Below are positions 17,006-27,174 of a stretch of 64,000 nucleotides of DNA, piece by piece; position 1 is the first letter of the stretch, and every line of letters starts with the position of its first letter. This stretch comes from Oryzisolibacter sp. LB2S. Its GTDB lineage: Bacteria > Pseudomonadota > Gammaproteobacteria > Burkholderiales > Burkholderiaceae_C. A model generated the notes under the pieces. It was not told the origin of the DNA and ran no database searches. It saw only the letters and a list, made by a program, of their open reading frames with translations. A program made the position numbers and the translations under genes. The stretch covers positions 3,004,494 to 3,068,493 of the forward strand of contig NZ_CP160388.1 of assembly GCF_040732315.1 (NCBI RefSeq), in the 5' to 3' direction.

Positions 17006-18031
17006 ATGTCGAACCGCCCCTCCCGCACGTCCTCCGCCCCGACGCTGAAAGACCTCGCCCGCCTGGCCGGTGTTTCCCCCATCACGGCCTCGCGCGCCCT
17101 GCACCGCCCCGAACTGGTGGCGGAGGCCACACGCGCCCGGGTGGCGCAGGCGGTCGAGCAGTCGGGCTATGTGCCCAACTCATTGGCCGGAGGTCTGACC
17201 TCCCGGCAGACCCGGCTGGTGGCGGCGATCGTGCCGTCGATCGGACATTCGTTGTTCTCGGACATGCTGGACGCGCTCATCACCGCATTGGCCGCAGAGC
17301 GCTATGAGACGACGCTCGGAATCTCGCGCTATGACCCCGAGCACGAGGAGACCTGGCTGGCGGCCATGCTCGGCCGCCGGCCCGATGGCGTGGTGTTGAC
17401 GGGCACCGAACACACGGCGCGCACGCGCCGCCTGCTGCTCAATGCCAACATTCCCGTGGTGGAACTGTGGGACTACACGCCGCACCCGCTGGACGTGGCA
17501 ATCGGCTTCTCCCAGGAGGATGCCGGCCGGGCCGCGCTGCGCCACCTCCTGGCCTGCGGCTACAGCCGACCGGCCATCCTGCGCTCGGACGACAGTCGCG
17601 CCCAGAGGCGTGGGCAAGGCTTTCTGCGCGCCGCAGCCGAGGCCGGCGCGCCCACGCCCGCACAGATCGTTTTTCCCGAGGGCAGTCCCCAGGCGGGCCG
17701 GGGACGAGAAGCCCTGGACGCACTTCGGATGCAGGCACCCGATGCAGACGCGGTTTTCTGCAGTTCGGACGCGCTGGCGCAGGGTGTTCTTGCCCATGCC
17801 CACGCACTGGGACTGGCGATTCCGCGGCAGTTTGGCGTGCTGGGCTTCGGCGACCAGGCGCTGGCCGTCGACTCCATCCCCGCACTTTCCACCGTGAAAG
17901 TGGACGGTGCCTACATCGGCCGCCTCGGCGCGGAAGCACTGATCGCCCGCATGCACGGCGCGCCAGCAGCACCCGCGAATGATGTCGGCTTTGAGGTGAT
18001 CGCCCGCGCCAGCACACGCCACCGCCCGTGA
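17006..18031 (+). CDS. LacI/GalR-family transcriptional regulator
   Basis: 341 residues. The N-terminal helix-turn-helix and hinge are TLKDLARLAGVSPITASRAL and VAQAVEQSGYVPNSLAGGL (about residues 13-65), followed by a periplasmic-binding-like effector domain with LVAAIVPSIGHSLFSDMLDAL, GISRYDPEHEETWLAAMLGR, PDGVVLTGTEH, VFCSSDALAQGVL and FGVLGFGDQALA. It resembles GntR-type members that respond to sugar acids. It is divergent from the Bug-aldolase-oxidase-dehydratase operon and is the obvious candidate repressor for it. Confidence 0.94.
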   Translation: MSNRPSRTSSAPTLKDLARLAGVSPITASRALHRPELVAEATRARVAQAVEQSGYVPNSLAGGLTSRQTRLVAAIVPSIGHSLFSDMLDALITALAAERYETTLGISRYDPEHEETWLAAMLGRRPDGVVLTGTEHTARTRRLLLNANIPVVELWDYTPHPLDVAIGFSQEDAGRAALRHLLACGYSRPAILRSDDSRAQRRGQGFLRAAAEAGAPTPAQIVFPEGSPQAGRGREALDALRMQAPDADAVFCSSDALAQGVLAHAHALGLAIPRQFGVLGFGDQALAVDSIPALSTVKVDGAYIGRLGAEALIARMHGAPAAPANDVGFEVIARASTRHRP

Positions 18032-18369
18032 CAACGGCACCGCTCCTAAGCATCTGAATCCCGCCCAGATCAGAACGCCTTGGCGCGGCGAGGCGGGCAT
18101 CGCCTTCCAGGCGGGGGCAAGCCCCGAGAGCGGCAACGCAGAGGTGCATGAACATCTGCCACCAGACCAAAGCTCACTACCTTCTAAATAGTTCGCTTTC
18201 TTCCTGTGTCATGAAACGGACCGGAAGCTCATGCGTATTGCCGCCAGCTATGCGGAATCCGGTAGACGCCCGAAGATGGGTTGTAGGCGTCGGCCTGGAC
18301 TGTCTCCGCTACGAGTTGATTTTCTCGATGAACATCCCCTTTGCCTCACATCACCAGACTGTCACCAAG
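18032..18369. other. Gene-poor stretch between the LacI-type regulator and the tRNA terminator
   Basis: About 340 bp with no open frame that I can support on either strand; the short frames present have no recognisable protein. The right part (from about 18170) is less GC-rich than the surroundings. It lies on the 3' side of the tRNA gene, where integrated elements often leave scars, but I find no integrase fragment or repeated tRNA 3' end. Confidence 0.6.
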
Positions 18370-18403
18370 AAAAAAGCGCGCTATTTTTTGAATAGCGCGC
18401 TTT
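18370..18403 (-). terminator. Rho-independent terminator of the tRNA(CAU) gene
   Basis: A 13-bp perfect stem (AAAGCGCGCTATT / AATAGCGCGCTTT) with a 5-nt loop lies 13 bp past the mature tRNA 3' end. On the reverse strand it runs into TTTTTTCTT, as for an intrinsic terminator. Confidence 0.85.
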
Positions 18404-18415
18404 CCTTGTGTAGCT

Positions 18416-18492
18416 TGGTAGGGCGTGGCGGACTTGAACCGACGACCAAAGGATTATGAGTCCTCTGCTCTAACCAACTGAGCTAACGCCCC
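18416..18492 (-). tRNA. tRNA with anticodon CAU (tRNA-Ile2 likely, or elongator tRNA-Met)
   Basis: 77 nt including an encoded CCA. Acceptor GGGGCGT/ACGCCCT (pair 1:72 is G-U), D arm GCTC...GAGC, anticodon loop CTCATAA, T loop TTCAAGT, discriminator A. The variable and T region (TTTGGTCG...GGTTCAAGTCC) is like tRNA-Ile2 genes, whose C34 is modified to lysidine, more than elongator tRNA-Met. The T stem has one apparent mismatch (U50-C64). It ends with a strong terminator at 18370. Confidence 0.93.
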
Positions 18493-18525
18493 GGTTTGCG
18501 TGAAGCAAAACGCGCATTGTATGCG

Positions 18526-19530
18526 CTACTTCTGGTGGCTCAGGGCGTTGGTCACCAGTTTGGAGGTGATGTCCACGATCTGGATCATGCGGTCGTAGGG
18601 CATGCGGGTCGGGCCTATCACGCCCAGCGTGCCGACCACCTGGCCATCGACCTCGTAGGGTGCGCTGACCACGGACAGTTCCTCGAAGGGCACGACCTGG
18701 CTCTCGCCGCCTATGAAGATGCGCACGCCCTCGGCGCGGCTGGAGATGTCGAGCAAGCGCAGGATCTGGGTCTTCTGCTCGAACAGGTCGAACGCGCGGC
18801 GCAGGTGGCCCATGTCGCTGGAGAAATCGCTCACGGACAGCAGGTTGCGCTCGCCCGAGATCACGACCTCGTCCTGCTGCTCGGACAGCGCCTCGCTGCC
18901 CACGCTGACCGCGGCCTGCATCAGCACGGCAATTTCGCCGCGCAGGCGGTCCACCTCGAGCTTGAGGCGTTCGCGCACCTGTTCCATGGTCAGGCCGGTG
19001 TAGTGCGCGTTGAGGAAGTTGGCGGCCTCGATCAGCTGCGACTGGCTGTAGTCGGCCTCGGTGAACAGCACGCGGTTCTGCACGTCGCCGTCGGGCGAGA
19101 CGATGATGACCAGCAGGCGCCGCTCGGACAGGCGCAGGAATTCGATGTGACGGAACACCGAGGCGCGGCGCGGCGCCATGACCACGCCGACGAACTGCGA
19201 CAGGCTCGACAGCAGATGCGCGGCGTTGGCGATGACCTTCTGGGGCTGTTCGGGCTTGATCTGCAGGGCCGGCAGCTGCTCCTGCTGCACGGTGAGCATG
19301 GTGTCGACGAACAGCCGATATCCCTTGGCGGTGGGCACGCGGCCGGCCGAGGTGTGGGGGCTGGCGATCAGCCCGAGCTCCTCCAGGTCGGCCATCACGT
19401 TGCGTATCGTGGCGGGCGACAATTCGAGGCCCGATGCCCGCGACAAGGTCCTGGAGCCCACCGGCTGCCCGTCGGCGATGTATCGCTCGACCAGCGCCTT
19501 GAGCAATAACTTGGAGCGGTCATCCAGCAT
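18526..19530 (-). CDS. hrcA: Heat-inducible transcription repressor HrcA
   Basis: HrcA represses groE/dnaK-type operons by binding CIRCE sites and is assisted by GroEL. The 334-residue frame has the winged-helix N-terminus [60 protein letters not shown] and [18 protein letters not shown]. The C-terminal part includes [20 protein letters not shown] and [19 protein letters not shown]. It is divergent from nadK with only 28 bp, A/T-rich, between starts; I see no CIRCE element there, so its targets lie outside the window. Confidence 0.96.
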   Translation of the reverse strand: MLDDRSKLLLKALVERYIADGQPVGSRTLSRASGLELSPATIRNVMADLEELGLIASPHTSAGRVPTAKGYRLFVDTMLTVQQEQLPALQIKPEQPQKVIANAAHLLSSLSQFVGVVMAPRRASVFRHIEFLRLSERRLLVIIVSPDGDVQNRVLFTEADYSQSQLIEAANFLNAHYTGLTMEQVRERLKLEVDRLRGEIAVLMQAAVSVGSEALSEQQDEVVISGERNLLSVSDFSSDMGHLRRAFDLFEQKTQILRLLDISSRAEGVRIFIGGESQVVPFEELSVVSAPYEVDGQVVGTLGVIGPTRMPYDRMIQIVDITSKLVTNALSHQK

Positions 19531-19558
19531 CAGGTCATTTTAATGATGTAATTTCTGC

Positions 19559-20455
19559 ATGAAGCCCATCTTCCGTCGCGTCGCCGTCATAGGCAAATAC
19601 CAGCAACCGGTGGCCGGAGCGGCATCGGGCAGCTCGCGGCACATCATTGAAAGCATTGCCCAGCTCATCGCGCAGCAGGAGTGCGAACCCACGCTGGAGG
19701 CCGATACCGCGGCCAGCACCGGCATCACCGGCTACCACACGCTGGATGTGGACGACATCGGCCGGCATTGCGACCTGTGCATCGTCGTCGGCGGCGACGG
19801 CACCATGCTGGGCGTGGGCCGCAGGCTCGCGGCCTATGGCACGCCACTGGTCGGCATCAACCAGGGGCGGCTGGGTTTCATCACGGACATTCCGCTGCAG
19901 GGTTACGAGGCGGCCCTCACGGCCATATTTCATGGCGAGTATGAAGAGGACGCAAGGCCGCTGATGCAGGCACGCGTGGAGCGCGCCGGGGAGTCGGTCT
20001 TCGAGGCGCTGGCGCTCAACGACGTGGTGGTCAACCGCGGCTCCACCTCGGGCATGGTGGAGCTGCGCGTGGAGGTGGACGGCGTGTTCGTCTCCAACCA
20101 GCGCGCCGACGGTCTCATCGTGGCCTCGCCCACGGGGTCCACGGCCTATGCGCTGTCGGCCGGCGGGCCCATGCTCCACCCCCTGATTCCCGGCTGGGTG
20201 ATGGTGCCGATTGCGCCGCACACCCTCTCCAACCGGCCCATCGTGCTGCCCGACGCGGCCGAGATCGCCATCGAGGTGGTGGGCGGGCGCGACATCAGCG
20301 CCAACTTCGACATGCAGTCACTGGCCTCGCTGCAGCATGGCGACCGGATTCTGGTGCGGCGCTCGGCCCACCGCGTGTGTTTTCTGCACCCGCGCGGCTG
20401 GAGCTTCTTCGCCACCCTGCGCAAGAAGCTGCGCTGGAACGAGGGAGGCTCCTGA
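19559..20455 (+). CDS. nadK: NAD kinase
   Basis: NadK phosphorylates NAD to NADP using ATP or polyphosphate. The 298-residue protein has the catalytic [11 protein letters not shown] motif, [31 protein letters not shown], the [20 protein letters not shown] stretch and [16 protein letters not shown]. It is followed by recN after 2 bp, a classic hrcA-nadK-recN arrangement. No clear Shine-Dalgarno precedes the ATG at 19559. Confidence 0.97.
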   Translation: MKPIFRRVAVIGKYQQPVAGAASGSSRHIIESIAQLIAQQECEPTLEADTAASTGITGYHTLDVDDIGRHCDLCIVVGGDGTMLGVGRRLAAYGTPLVGINQGRLGFITDIPLQGYEAALTAIFHGEYEEDARPLMQARVERAGESVFEALALNDVVVNRGSTSGMVELRVEVDGVFVSNQRADGLIVASPTGSTAYALSAGGPMLHPLIPGWVMVPIAPHTLSNRPIVLPDAAEIAIEVVGGRDISANFDMQSLASLQHGDRILVRRSAHRVCFLHPRGWSFFATLRKKLRWNEGGS

Positions 20456-20457
20456 GC

Positions 20458-22161
20458 ATGGCCCTCAGACGCATTGCGCTGCGCGACTTCGTCATCGTGC
20501 AGGCGCTGGACCTGGATCTGGACGCGGGCTTCACGGTGCTCACGGGCGAGACCGGCGCGGGCAAGTCGATATTGATCGATGCGCTGCAGATGCTGCTGGG
20601 CGCGCGCGCGGACACCGGCGTGATCCGCGAGGGCGCGGCGCGCACCGACATCTGCGCCGAGTTCGACACCGGCCCAGCGGCGCTGGCCGCCTGGCTCCAC
20701 GAGGCCGGCTTTCCCCATGAGGATGTGCTGCTGCTGCGCCGCACCGTGGACCTGCAGGGCAAGAGCCGCGCCTGGATCAACGGCATTGCGGCCACGGCCG
20801 CGCAGATGCGCGCGCTGGGCGAGCATCTGCTCGACATCCACGGCCAGCATGCCTGGCAGAGCCTGACGCGGCCCGACGCCGTGCGCGGCCTGCTCGACGC
20901 CTATGCGGGCGCCCAGGTCGAGCCCCTGGCCGCGCTCTGGAGCGCCTGGCGCGACGCGCGCAAGGCGCTGGAGCATGCGCGCAGCGCCCAGGACACACTG
21001 CAGCAGGAGCGCGAGCGCCTGCAGTGGCAGATCGGCGAGGTCGACAGGCTCGCGCCGCGCGAGGGCGAATGGGACGAGCTCAACGCCAGCCACGCACGCC
21101 TGTCCAACGCCCAGGCGCTGCTCGACAGCGCCCATGGCGCCCTGGGCGCGCTGCAGGGCGACGAGGACGGCGGCGCCCTGAGCGCGCTGGCGCGCGCGCG
21201 CCAGCTGCTGCGGGGCCATGAACATCTCGAAGAGTCCTTTCGAGCCCTGGGCGAGGTGCTCGATTCCTGCATGGCGCAGGCCGACGACGTGGCGCATTCA
21301 CTGCAGGGCTATCTGCGCCATGCCGAGCCCGACCCCGCGGCACTGGAGCGGCTGGACGCGCGCCTGTCGCAATGGATGCAGCTCGCACGCCGCTACAGGC
21401 GCCAGCCGGCCGAGCTGCCGGCGCTGCTCGAGGGCTGGAGGCAGGCGCTGCGCCGCCTGGACGACGCCGCCGATCTGGCCGTGCTCGAGGCCGCCGAGCA
21501 GAGCCATGGCGCGGCCTACCTCAAGGCCGCGCGGGCTCTGTCGCAAAAACGCGCCAAGGCCGCGCCCCGGCTGGCCCAGGCCATCACCGAGGCCATGCAG
21601 GGCCTGGGCATGACCGGCGGACGCTTCGAGGTGCAGGTGGACAAGGCGGCCGAGCCCGGCCCGCAGGGGCTCGATCAGGTGAGCTTTCTCGTCAGCAGCC
21701 ACCCGGGCATGACGCCGCGCCCCGTGGGCAAGGTGGCCTCGGGCGGCGAGCTCTCGCGCATTGCGCTGGCCATCTCCGTCACCACGAGCGCGCTGGGCGA
21801 GGCGCCCACGCTGATCTTCGACGAGGTCGATTCGGGCGTGGGCGGCGCCGTGGCCGAGACCGTGGGCCGGCTCATGCAGCAGCTCGGCAGCGCGCGCCAG
21901 GTGCTGGCCGTGACCCACCTGCCCCAGGTGGCGGCCTGCGCCAACCAGCATCTGGTCGTCTCCAAGCGCCGCCAGGCCGAGGGCACGACCAGCGCCGTGG
22001 CGCCCGCCAGCGGCGAGCAGCGGGTGGCCGAGATCGCGCGCATGCTGGGCGGCGAGCGGCTGTCCGAGACCACGCTGGCCCATGCGCGGGAGATGCTGGG
22101 TGGCGCCCATCCCTCCACCACGTTTTCCTCGTCCCCCCCTCCCACCACCACAGCAGGCTGA
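20458..22161 (+). CDS. recN: DNA repair protein RecN
   Basis: RecN is an SMC-like ATPase acting early in double-strand break repair. The 567-residue protein has Walker A GETGAGKS at residues 30-37, HLLDIHGQHAWQSL, two coiled-coil arms in the middle (rich in Ala, Glu, Arg, Leu), the ABC signature KVASGGELSRIALA, Walker B LIFDEVDSGVGG and the switch region VLAVTHLPQVAACANQHLVV. ATG 20458 gives the canonical N-terminus MALRRIALRDFVIV. It is preceded by nadK (2 bp) and followed by rapZ (3 bp). Confidence 0.97.
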   Translation: MALRRIALRDFVIVQALDLDLDAGFTVLTGETGAGKSILIDALQMLLGARADTGVIREGAARTDICAEFDTGPAALAAWLHEAGFPHEDVLLLRRTVDLQGKSRAWINGIAATAAQMRALGEHLLDIHGQHAWQSLTRPDAVRGLLDAYAGAQVEPLAALWSAWRDARKALEHARSAQDTLQQERERLQWQIGEVDRLAPREGEWDELNASHARLSNAQALLDSAHGALGALQGDEDGGALSALARARQLLRGHEHLEESFRALGEVLDSCMAQADDVAHSLQGYLRHAEPDPAALERLDARLSQWMQLARRYRRQPAELPALLEGWRQALRRLDDAADLAVLEAAEQSHGAAYLKAARALSQKRAKAAPRLAQAITEAMQGLGMTGGRFEVQVDKAAEPGPQGLDQVSFLVSSHPGMTPRPVGKVASGGELSRIALAISVTTSALGEAPTLIFDEVDSGVGGAVAETVGRLMQQLGSARQVLAVTHLPQVAACANQHLVVSKRRQAEGTTSAVAPASGEQRVAEIARMLGGERLSETTLAHAREMLGGAHPSTTFSSSPPPTTTAG

Positions 22162-22164
22162 ACC

Positions 22165-23028
<864 letters not shown>

Positions 23029-23036
23029 GGCGCACT

Positions 23037-23135
23037 CTTGAATTGATAGCTGCTGGCGCCCTTCTTTTGGCCATTTGAAATGAAATTCATCTTCAAATGG
23101 CCTTGCAACAAGCGCAAGCAGCTATCAATTTTTTT
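23037..23135. repeat. GATAGCTGC elements, copies 4a and 4b, inverted pair between rapZ and mutY
   Basis: A forward copy (AATTGATAGCTGCTGGCGC, from 23041) and a reverse copy (CAAGCGCAAGCAGCTATCAA, to about 23128) face each other. The inner part GGCCATTTGAA...TTCAAATGGCC is a perfect 11-bp inverted repeat, and T7 follows the right arm. Each copy points away from the gene it follows, in that gene's own direction. It could end transcription from both sides. Confidence 0.85.
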
Positions 23136-23146
23136 GCACAAACGGC

Positions 23147-24208
23147 CTACAAGGCGTCGAGCAGCTTGCGCACCGGCGCCGGCAATCCCATGCCCTGCCA
23201 TTGGCCCGGCGTGAACCAGCCCGCGGCCGCGGGCTCGGCGCATGACGGCGCCGGCGCCTGCCCCCGCGCCAGCACCGGGTGCAGGTGCAGGTCGCGGTGC
23301 GTGAGCACATGGGTGAACGTGGGCAGATCTTGCGTGTCGTGCGCGCCCCGGGCGCCCTCGGGGGCCAATGCCTCTTCCAGCTCCTCGCGGCTGCCATAGA
23401 CGGGCGGGCAGTACAGCCCGGCCCAGATGCCCGCGGGCGGGCGCCGCGCAAGCCACAGCCGGCCCGCGTCGTCCTGACGCAGCAGCAGCCACCAGGCCTG
23501 GGCGCTGCGCTTGAGCCTGCGCGTGCGCACCGGGTAGTCCTCGGCATTGCCCTGGCGGCGCGCCACGCAGGCCTGCTGCAGCGGGCACAGCATGCAGTGC
23601 GGGTTGCGCGGCAGGCAGATGCCGGCGCCCAGATCCATCAGGCCCTGGGTGTAGCGCGGCATGGTGCGGTCGAGGTCGCCCTGGGGCAGCAAGGCCTCGG
23701 CCAAATCCCAGAGCGCGCGCTCGTTCGCGGCCTGCGCAAGGTCGGCGCCAAAGCCCAGCACGCGGGTGAGCACGCGCCGCACGTTGGCGTCCAGAATCGG
23801 GGCGCGCACGCCAAAGCAGAACGCGGCAATGGCGCCGGCCGTGGATCGGCCAATGCCCGGCAGCACGGCAAGCTCGGCCACGGTGCGCGGAAACGCGCCG
23901 CCATGCGCGCTCACCACGATCTGCGCGCAGCGGTGCAGGTTGCGCGCGCGGCTGTAGTAGCCCAGCCCGCTCCACAGGGCCAGCACATCATCCTGTGGCG
24001 CCGCAGCCAGGGCGCGCACGTCGGGAAAGCGCTCGAGAAACCGCGCGTAGTAGTCCAGCACCGTGGCCACCTGGGTCTGCTGCAGCATGATCTCGGACAG
24101 CCACACGCGATACGGGTCGCGCGTGTTCTGCCAGGGCAGCGCATTGCGCCCATGTTCGGCCTGCCAGCGCACCACCTGCGCGGCGATCTGCACCGCGGGC
24201 ACGCTCAT
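23147..24208 (-). CDS. mutY: Adenine DNA glycosylase MutY
   Basis: MutY removes adenine mispaired with 8-oxoguanine. In the 353-residue protein the catalytic Glu39 lies in WLSEIMLQQTQV, the helix-hairpin-helix is LAVLPGIGRSTAGAIAAF, and the catalytic Asp follows in APILDANVRRVLTRVLG. The [4Fe-4S] ligands are C-X6-C-X2-C-X5-C in CLPRNPHCMLCPLQQAC. A NUDIX-like 8-oxoG recognition domain follows (LWLARRPPAGIWAGLYCPP). Its start overlaps the end of the dynamin-like gene by 4 bp, and mutM lies just upstream of that gene, so both 8-oxoG repair enzymes share one cluster. Confidence 0.97.
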   Translation of the reverse strand: MSVPAVQIAAQVVRWQAEHGRNALPWQNTRDPYRVWLSEIMLQQTQVATVLDYYARFLERFPDVRALAAAPQDDVLALWSGLGYYSRARNLHRCAQIVVSAHGGAFPRTVAELAVLPGIGRSTAGAIAAFCFGVRAPILDANVRRVLTRVLGFGADLAQAANERALWDLAEALLPQGDLDRTMPRYTQGLMDLGAGICLPRNPHCMLCPLQQACVARRQGNAEDYPVRTRRLKRSAQAWWLLLRQDDAGRLWLARRPPAGIWAGLYCPPVYGSREELEEALAPEGARGAHDTQDLPTFTHVLTHRDLHLHPVLARGQAPAPSCAEPAAAGWFTPGQWQGMGLPAPVRKLLDAL

Positions 24209-26199
24209 GCCGAGGTCGTCAGGGGCTGCGGAACGGTGGCTGCCTGATCCTGCCCGGCCGGCGCGTCGTGATCGACCGGTTGCTGCACGAGTTCGGCCGT
24301 GAGCTCGAGCAGGCGCGACTCGATGCCGCCCAGACCCTGCTCGGCCGCCTCGATCTCGGCAATGCGCTCGACCAGCCCGCTGGCGGCCTGCTGGATGCGA
24401 TCGACCGCCTCCATGCGGCGCACAAAGCTGCGCTCGCGCTCACGCAGCTGCGCGTCGAGCTGAGCGAGGGCCGTCTTGCTCCAGAGCTCAAGGTCATTGG
24501 CAACGGCCTCGTACACCGTGCGCACGCGCATGGCGAGGGCGCGCAGCAGGCGCTGCGCCTGCTCCTGCGGCGCCAGGCGCAGCGCGCTGACCACGCCCAC
24601 ATACTGCAGATGGCGCTGCTCGATGAGCGAGAGCTCCGCCACATGGTCCTGCATCGCGGGTGCGGCGGGCACCTGCAGCGAAAAGCCGTAGTCGGCATTG
24701 AGCTGGCGGAAGGTACCGCCGAGCATGGCGTGGATCTCGATGCCTGCCGCCTCGGCCTCCTGCAGGGTCGCACGCACGCGCGCAAAGGTCTCGCCATACA
24801 CCTTGCGCACGCCGAGCCTGACGCCCGTGCCCTGCAACGCATCGCCCAGGGCCTGCAGCTGCGCCTTCAGCCCACCCGGGCCGAGCTGCAGAAACAGCTT
24901 GCGCAGCATCTTCAGGTGCACGGCCCTGAGGGCCTGGATGCGCGTGGCACTGGCCTCGAACTCGCGCTGCTCGACCTCGATGCGCGCGCGCATGGCCTCT
25001 ATGACCGATGCGTTCTTGCCGCGCAGGCTGCGCAGCTCCAGCATCTGGTCGTCCAGGTCGCGGCGGCGGATGTTGATCACGCGCCGCACCTCGGCCTGCA
25101 GGCTGGCCACGCCGCTGGCCACGGTGGCGCGCAATATGGCCTGGCGCCGGCCCATGATGCCCGTGGCCAGCGCCACCTCGAGCTGCGGCAGGGCGCTGGC
25201 CTGCAGCAGCATGTCGTCGCACCGTATCTTGGCCTGCAGGCCCTTGAGCGCCGATACGGCCATCACCTGGCTCGCCGGCACGCCCAGCACCTCGGCCGAT
25301 TCGAGGCGCTGGCGCTCGATCTGCGCCTGCACCTGTTCGGGCGGGCTGAGCGCATCCCACAGCGTGTCGATCTTGTTGAGCACCACGAGCCGCTCGTCGA
25401 AGGCGTCCTCGGCCATGCCCAGGTAGTCGCGCCAGATCGACAGATCCGAGCGCGTCACGCCCGTGTCCGCCGCGAGCAGGAACACCACGGCATGCGCCTG
25501 GGGAATGAGATTGATGGTCAGCTCGGGCTCGGCCCCCACGGCGTTGAGGCCCGGGGTGTCGAGAATCACCAGCCCCTGCTTGAGCAGCGGGTGCGGCAGG
25601 TTCACGATGGCGTGGCGCCACATGGGCACCTGCACCATGCCGGCCTCGTCCTGCAGGGGGTTGTCGGCGTCGGCCGCGTCGCTCCAGAAACCCAGGGCAC
25701 GTGCATCGTCCACGGTGACACGGCGCATCTGCGACACCTTCGCTATCGCCGCAGCCATCTGCTCGGCGTCGTCGGTGTTCAGCGCCAGCCTGACCCAGCT
25801 GCCGGGCCTGAGCCGCCACTCCGCCACCCCGAGCGGCTGCAGGCGGGTCTCGATCGGAAGCAGCCGCAGACAGGGCTCCATGCCGGCCTCGAAGCACAGC
25901 TCCGTGGGGCACATGGTGGTGCGCCCCGCGCCCGCCGGCATGATGCGCCGCCCATAGCCCGCGAAGAAGATGGCGTTGATGAGCTCGGACTTGCCGCGCG
26001 AGAACTCCGCCACGAAGGCCACGGTCACCTTGTCGCTGCGCACCTGCTCCTCCAGGCGCCGAAGCCGCTCCTGGACGGCCGTGTCCATGAGCTCGTGCGC
26101 GCCCATCCATTGCTCCAGCCGCTGCAGCCGTTGCGCAAACGCGCGCCGCCAGGCGCCATGCTGGTCAAACCGTTGATTGAATGAGGATGTGGGGCTCAC
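24205..26199 (-). CDS. Dynamin-like GTPase
   Basis: 664 residues. The G1 loop is VAEFSRGKSELINAIF (Ala in place of the usual first Gly), the switch Thr region is AGRTTMCPTEL, G3 is VILDTPGLNAVG and G4 is LVVLNKIDTLWD. Beyond residue 330 the protein is mainly long helices with probable coiled coils, as in bacterial dynamin-like proteins that act on membranes. No clear transmembrane segment is seen. It stands between mutM and mutY in the same direction and its stop overlaps mutY. A link to DNA repair is possible but unproven. Confidence 0.87.
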   Translation of the reverse strand: MSPTSSFNQRFDQHGAWRRAFAQRLQRLEQWMGAHELMDTAVQERLRRLEEQVRSDKVTVAFVAEFSRGKSELINAIFFAGYGRRIMPAGAGRTTMCPTELCFEAGMEPCLRLLPIETRLQPLGVAEWRLRPGSWVRLALNTDDAEQMAAAIAKVSQMRRVTVDDARALGFWSDAADADNPLQDEAGMVQVPMWRHAIVNLPHPLLKQGLVILDTPGLNAVGAEPELTINLIPQAHAVVFLLAADTGVTRSDLSIWRDYLGMAEDAFDERLVVLNKIDTLWDALSPPEQVQAQIERQRLESAEVLGVPASQVMAVSALKGLQAKIRCDDMLLQASALPQLEVALATGIMGRRQAILRATVASGVASLQAEVRRVINIRRRDLDDQMLELRSLRGKNASVIEAMRARIEVEQREFEASATRIQALRAVHLKMLRKLFLQLGPGGLKAQLQALGDALQGTGVRLGVRKVYGETFARVRATLQEAEAAGIEIHAMLGGTFRQLNADYGFSLQVPAAPAMQDHVAELSLIEQRHLQYVGVVSALRLAPQEQAQRLLRALAMRVRTVYEAVANDLELWSKTALAQLDAQLRERERSFVRRMEAVDRIQQAASGLVERIAEIEAAEQGLGGIESRLLELTAELVQQPVDHDAPAGQDQAATVPQPLTTSA

Positions 26200-26311
26200 G
26201 TCGTTCCCGGAATATCAATGCGCGCCAAGCCCGCGCGCCCGCAGGGGCGAGAGGCGGCAATATAGCACCCGCACAGGCCGCAACCGACGGCGGCGCAGGC
26301 GGCCCCATCAG

Positions 26312-27127
26312 TCAGGGCCTCTGGCAATGCGGACAGAAATAGCTGCTGCGCTGGCCCTGGCGCAGCATCTGCACGGGTGTGCCGCAGACCGTGCACGGCA
26401 GGCCCTCGCGGCCGTAGACATGGGTCTGAGTCTGGAAATGGCCGGAGCCGCCGTCGGGGCCGTGGAAATCCCGCAGCGTGCTGCCCCCCTGCTGCACGGC
26501 CCTTGCCAGCACCTCGCGGATCGCGGCATGCAGGCGCCGTGCGCGCTGCTCGCCAATGCGGCTCGCGCGCGTCGTCGGCCGTATGCGCGCGAGAAACAGC
26601 ACCTCCGAGGCATAGATGTTGCCCACGCCAACCACCAGTCTGCCCGCCAGCAGCAGCTGCTTGATGGGCATGCGACTGGCCCGCAGGCCGGCATGAAACG
26701 CGGAGAAGTCGAAACCATCGCCCAGGGGCTCGACGCCCAGCGCGTCAAGCAGCTTGCGCGCACGCGGATCGTCCTCGCCCGCGGCCCACACCACGGCGCC
26801 AAAGCGGCGCGGATCGTGCAGGCGCAGCGTGCCGCGGTCGGTGACCATCTCAAAGTGGTCATGCACGCCGCGCGGGGGCAGCTCCGATGCAAAGCGCAGG
26901 CTGCCCGACATGCCCAGATGCACGAGCAGCAAGCCCTCCTGCAGGTCCAGCAGCAGGTACTTGCCACGCCTGCGCACGGCCAGCACGCGTTGCCCCACGA
27001 GTGCCGCCGGCGCGATGCCCAGCGGCCAGCGCAGCGGCTTGCCCAGGTGCAGGGCGCGAATCGTCGCACCGGTCACGGGGTCGGCCAAGCCACGCCGGGT
27101 GACCTCGACCTCGGGCAGCTCAGGCAT
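26312..27127 (-). CDS. mutM: Formamidopyrimidine-DNA glycosylase MutM (Fpg)
   Basis: Fpg excises 8-oxoguanine and formamidopyrimidines and cuts the abasic site. The 271-residue protein starts [14 protein letters not shown] with catalytic Pro2 (N-terminus after Met removal) and Glu3. It has [12 protein letters not shown] with the conserved Lys, [15 protein letters not shown], the helix-two-turn-helix region and the C-terminal zinc finger [10 protein letters not shown]...FCPHCQR. It is divergent from the TPR protein gene and upstream of the dynamin-like and mutY genes. Confidence 0.97.
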   Translation of the reverse strand: MPELPEVEVTRRGLADPVTGATIRALHLGKPLRWPLGIAPAALVGQRVLAVRRRGKYLLLDLQEGLLLVHLGMSGSLRFASELPPRGVHDHFEMVTDRGTLRLHDPRRFGAVVWAAGEDDPRARKLLDALGVEPLGDGFDFSAFHAGLRASRMPIKQLLLAGRLVVGVGNIYASEVLFLARIRPTTRASRIGEQRARRLHAAIREVLARAVQQGGSTLRDFHGPDGGSGHFQTQTHVYGREGLPCTVCGTPVQMLRQGQRSSYFCPHCQRP

Positions 27128-27174
27128 GAAGATATGTCTCGAGAACTCGCAAAACCATGGATTATTATGAGCCG

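Noticed and set aside
18148..18459. Possible small gene of about 100 codons before the tRNA
   Set aside because: No ribosome site, no recognisable protein, and it runs through the terminator hairpin and into the tRNA gene.
18416..18492. tRNA as an active integration site with a duplicated 3' end
   Set aside because: No second copy of the tRNA 3' end was seen on the far side of the catabolic cassette (9850-10008), and no integrase is present.
19531..19558. CIRCE operator between hrcA and nadK
   Set aside because: The 28-bp spacer has no TTAGCACTC-type inverted repeat.
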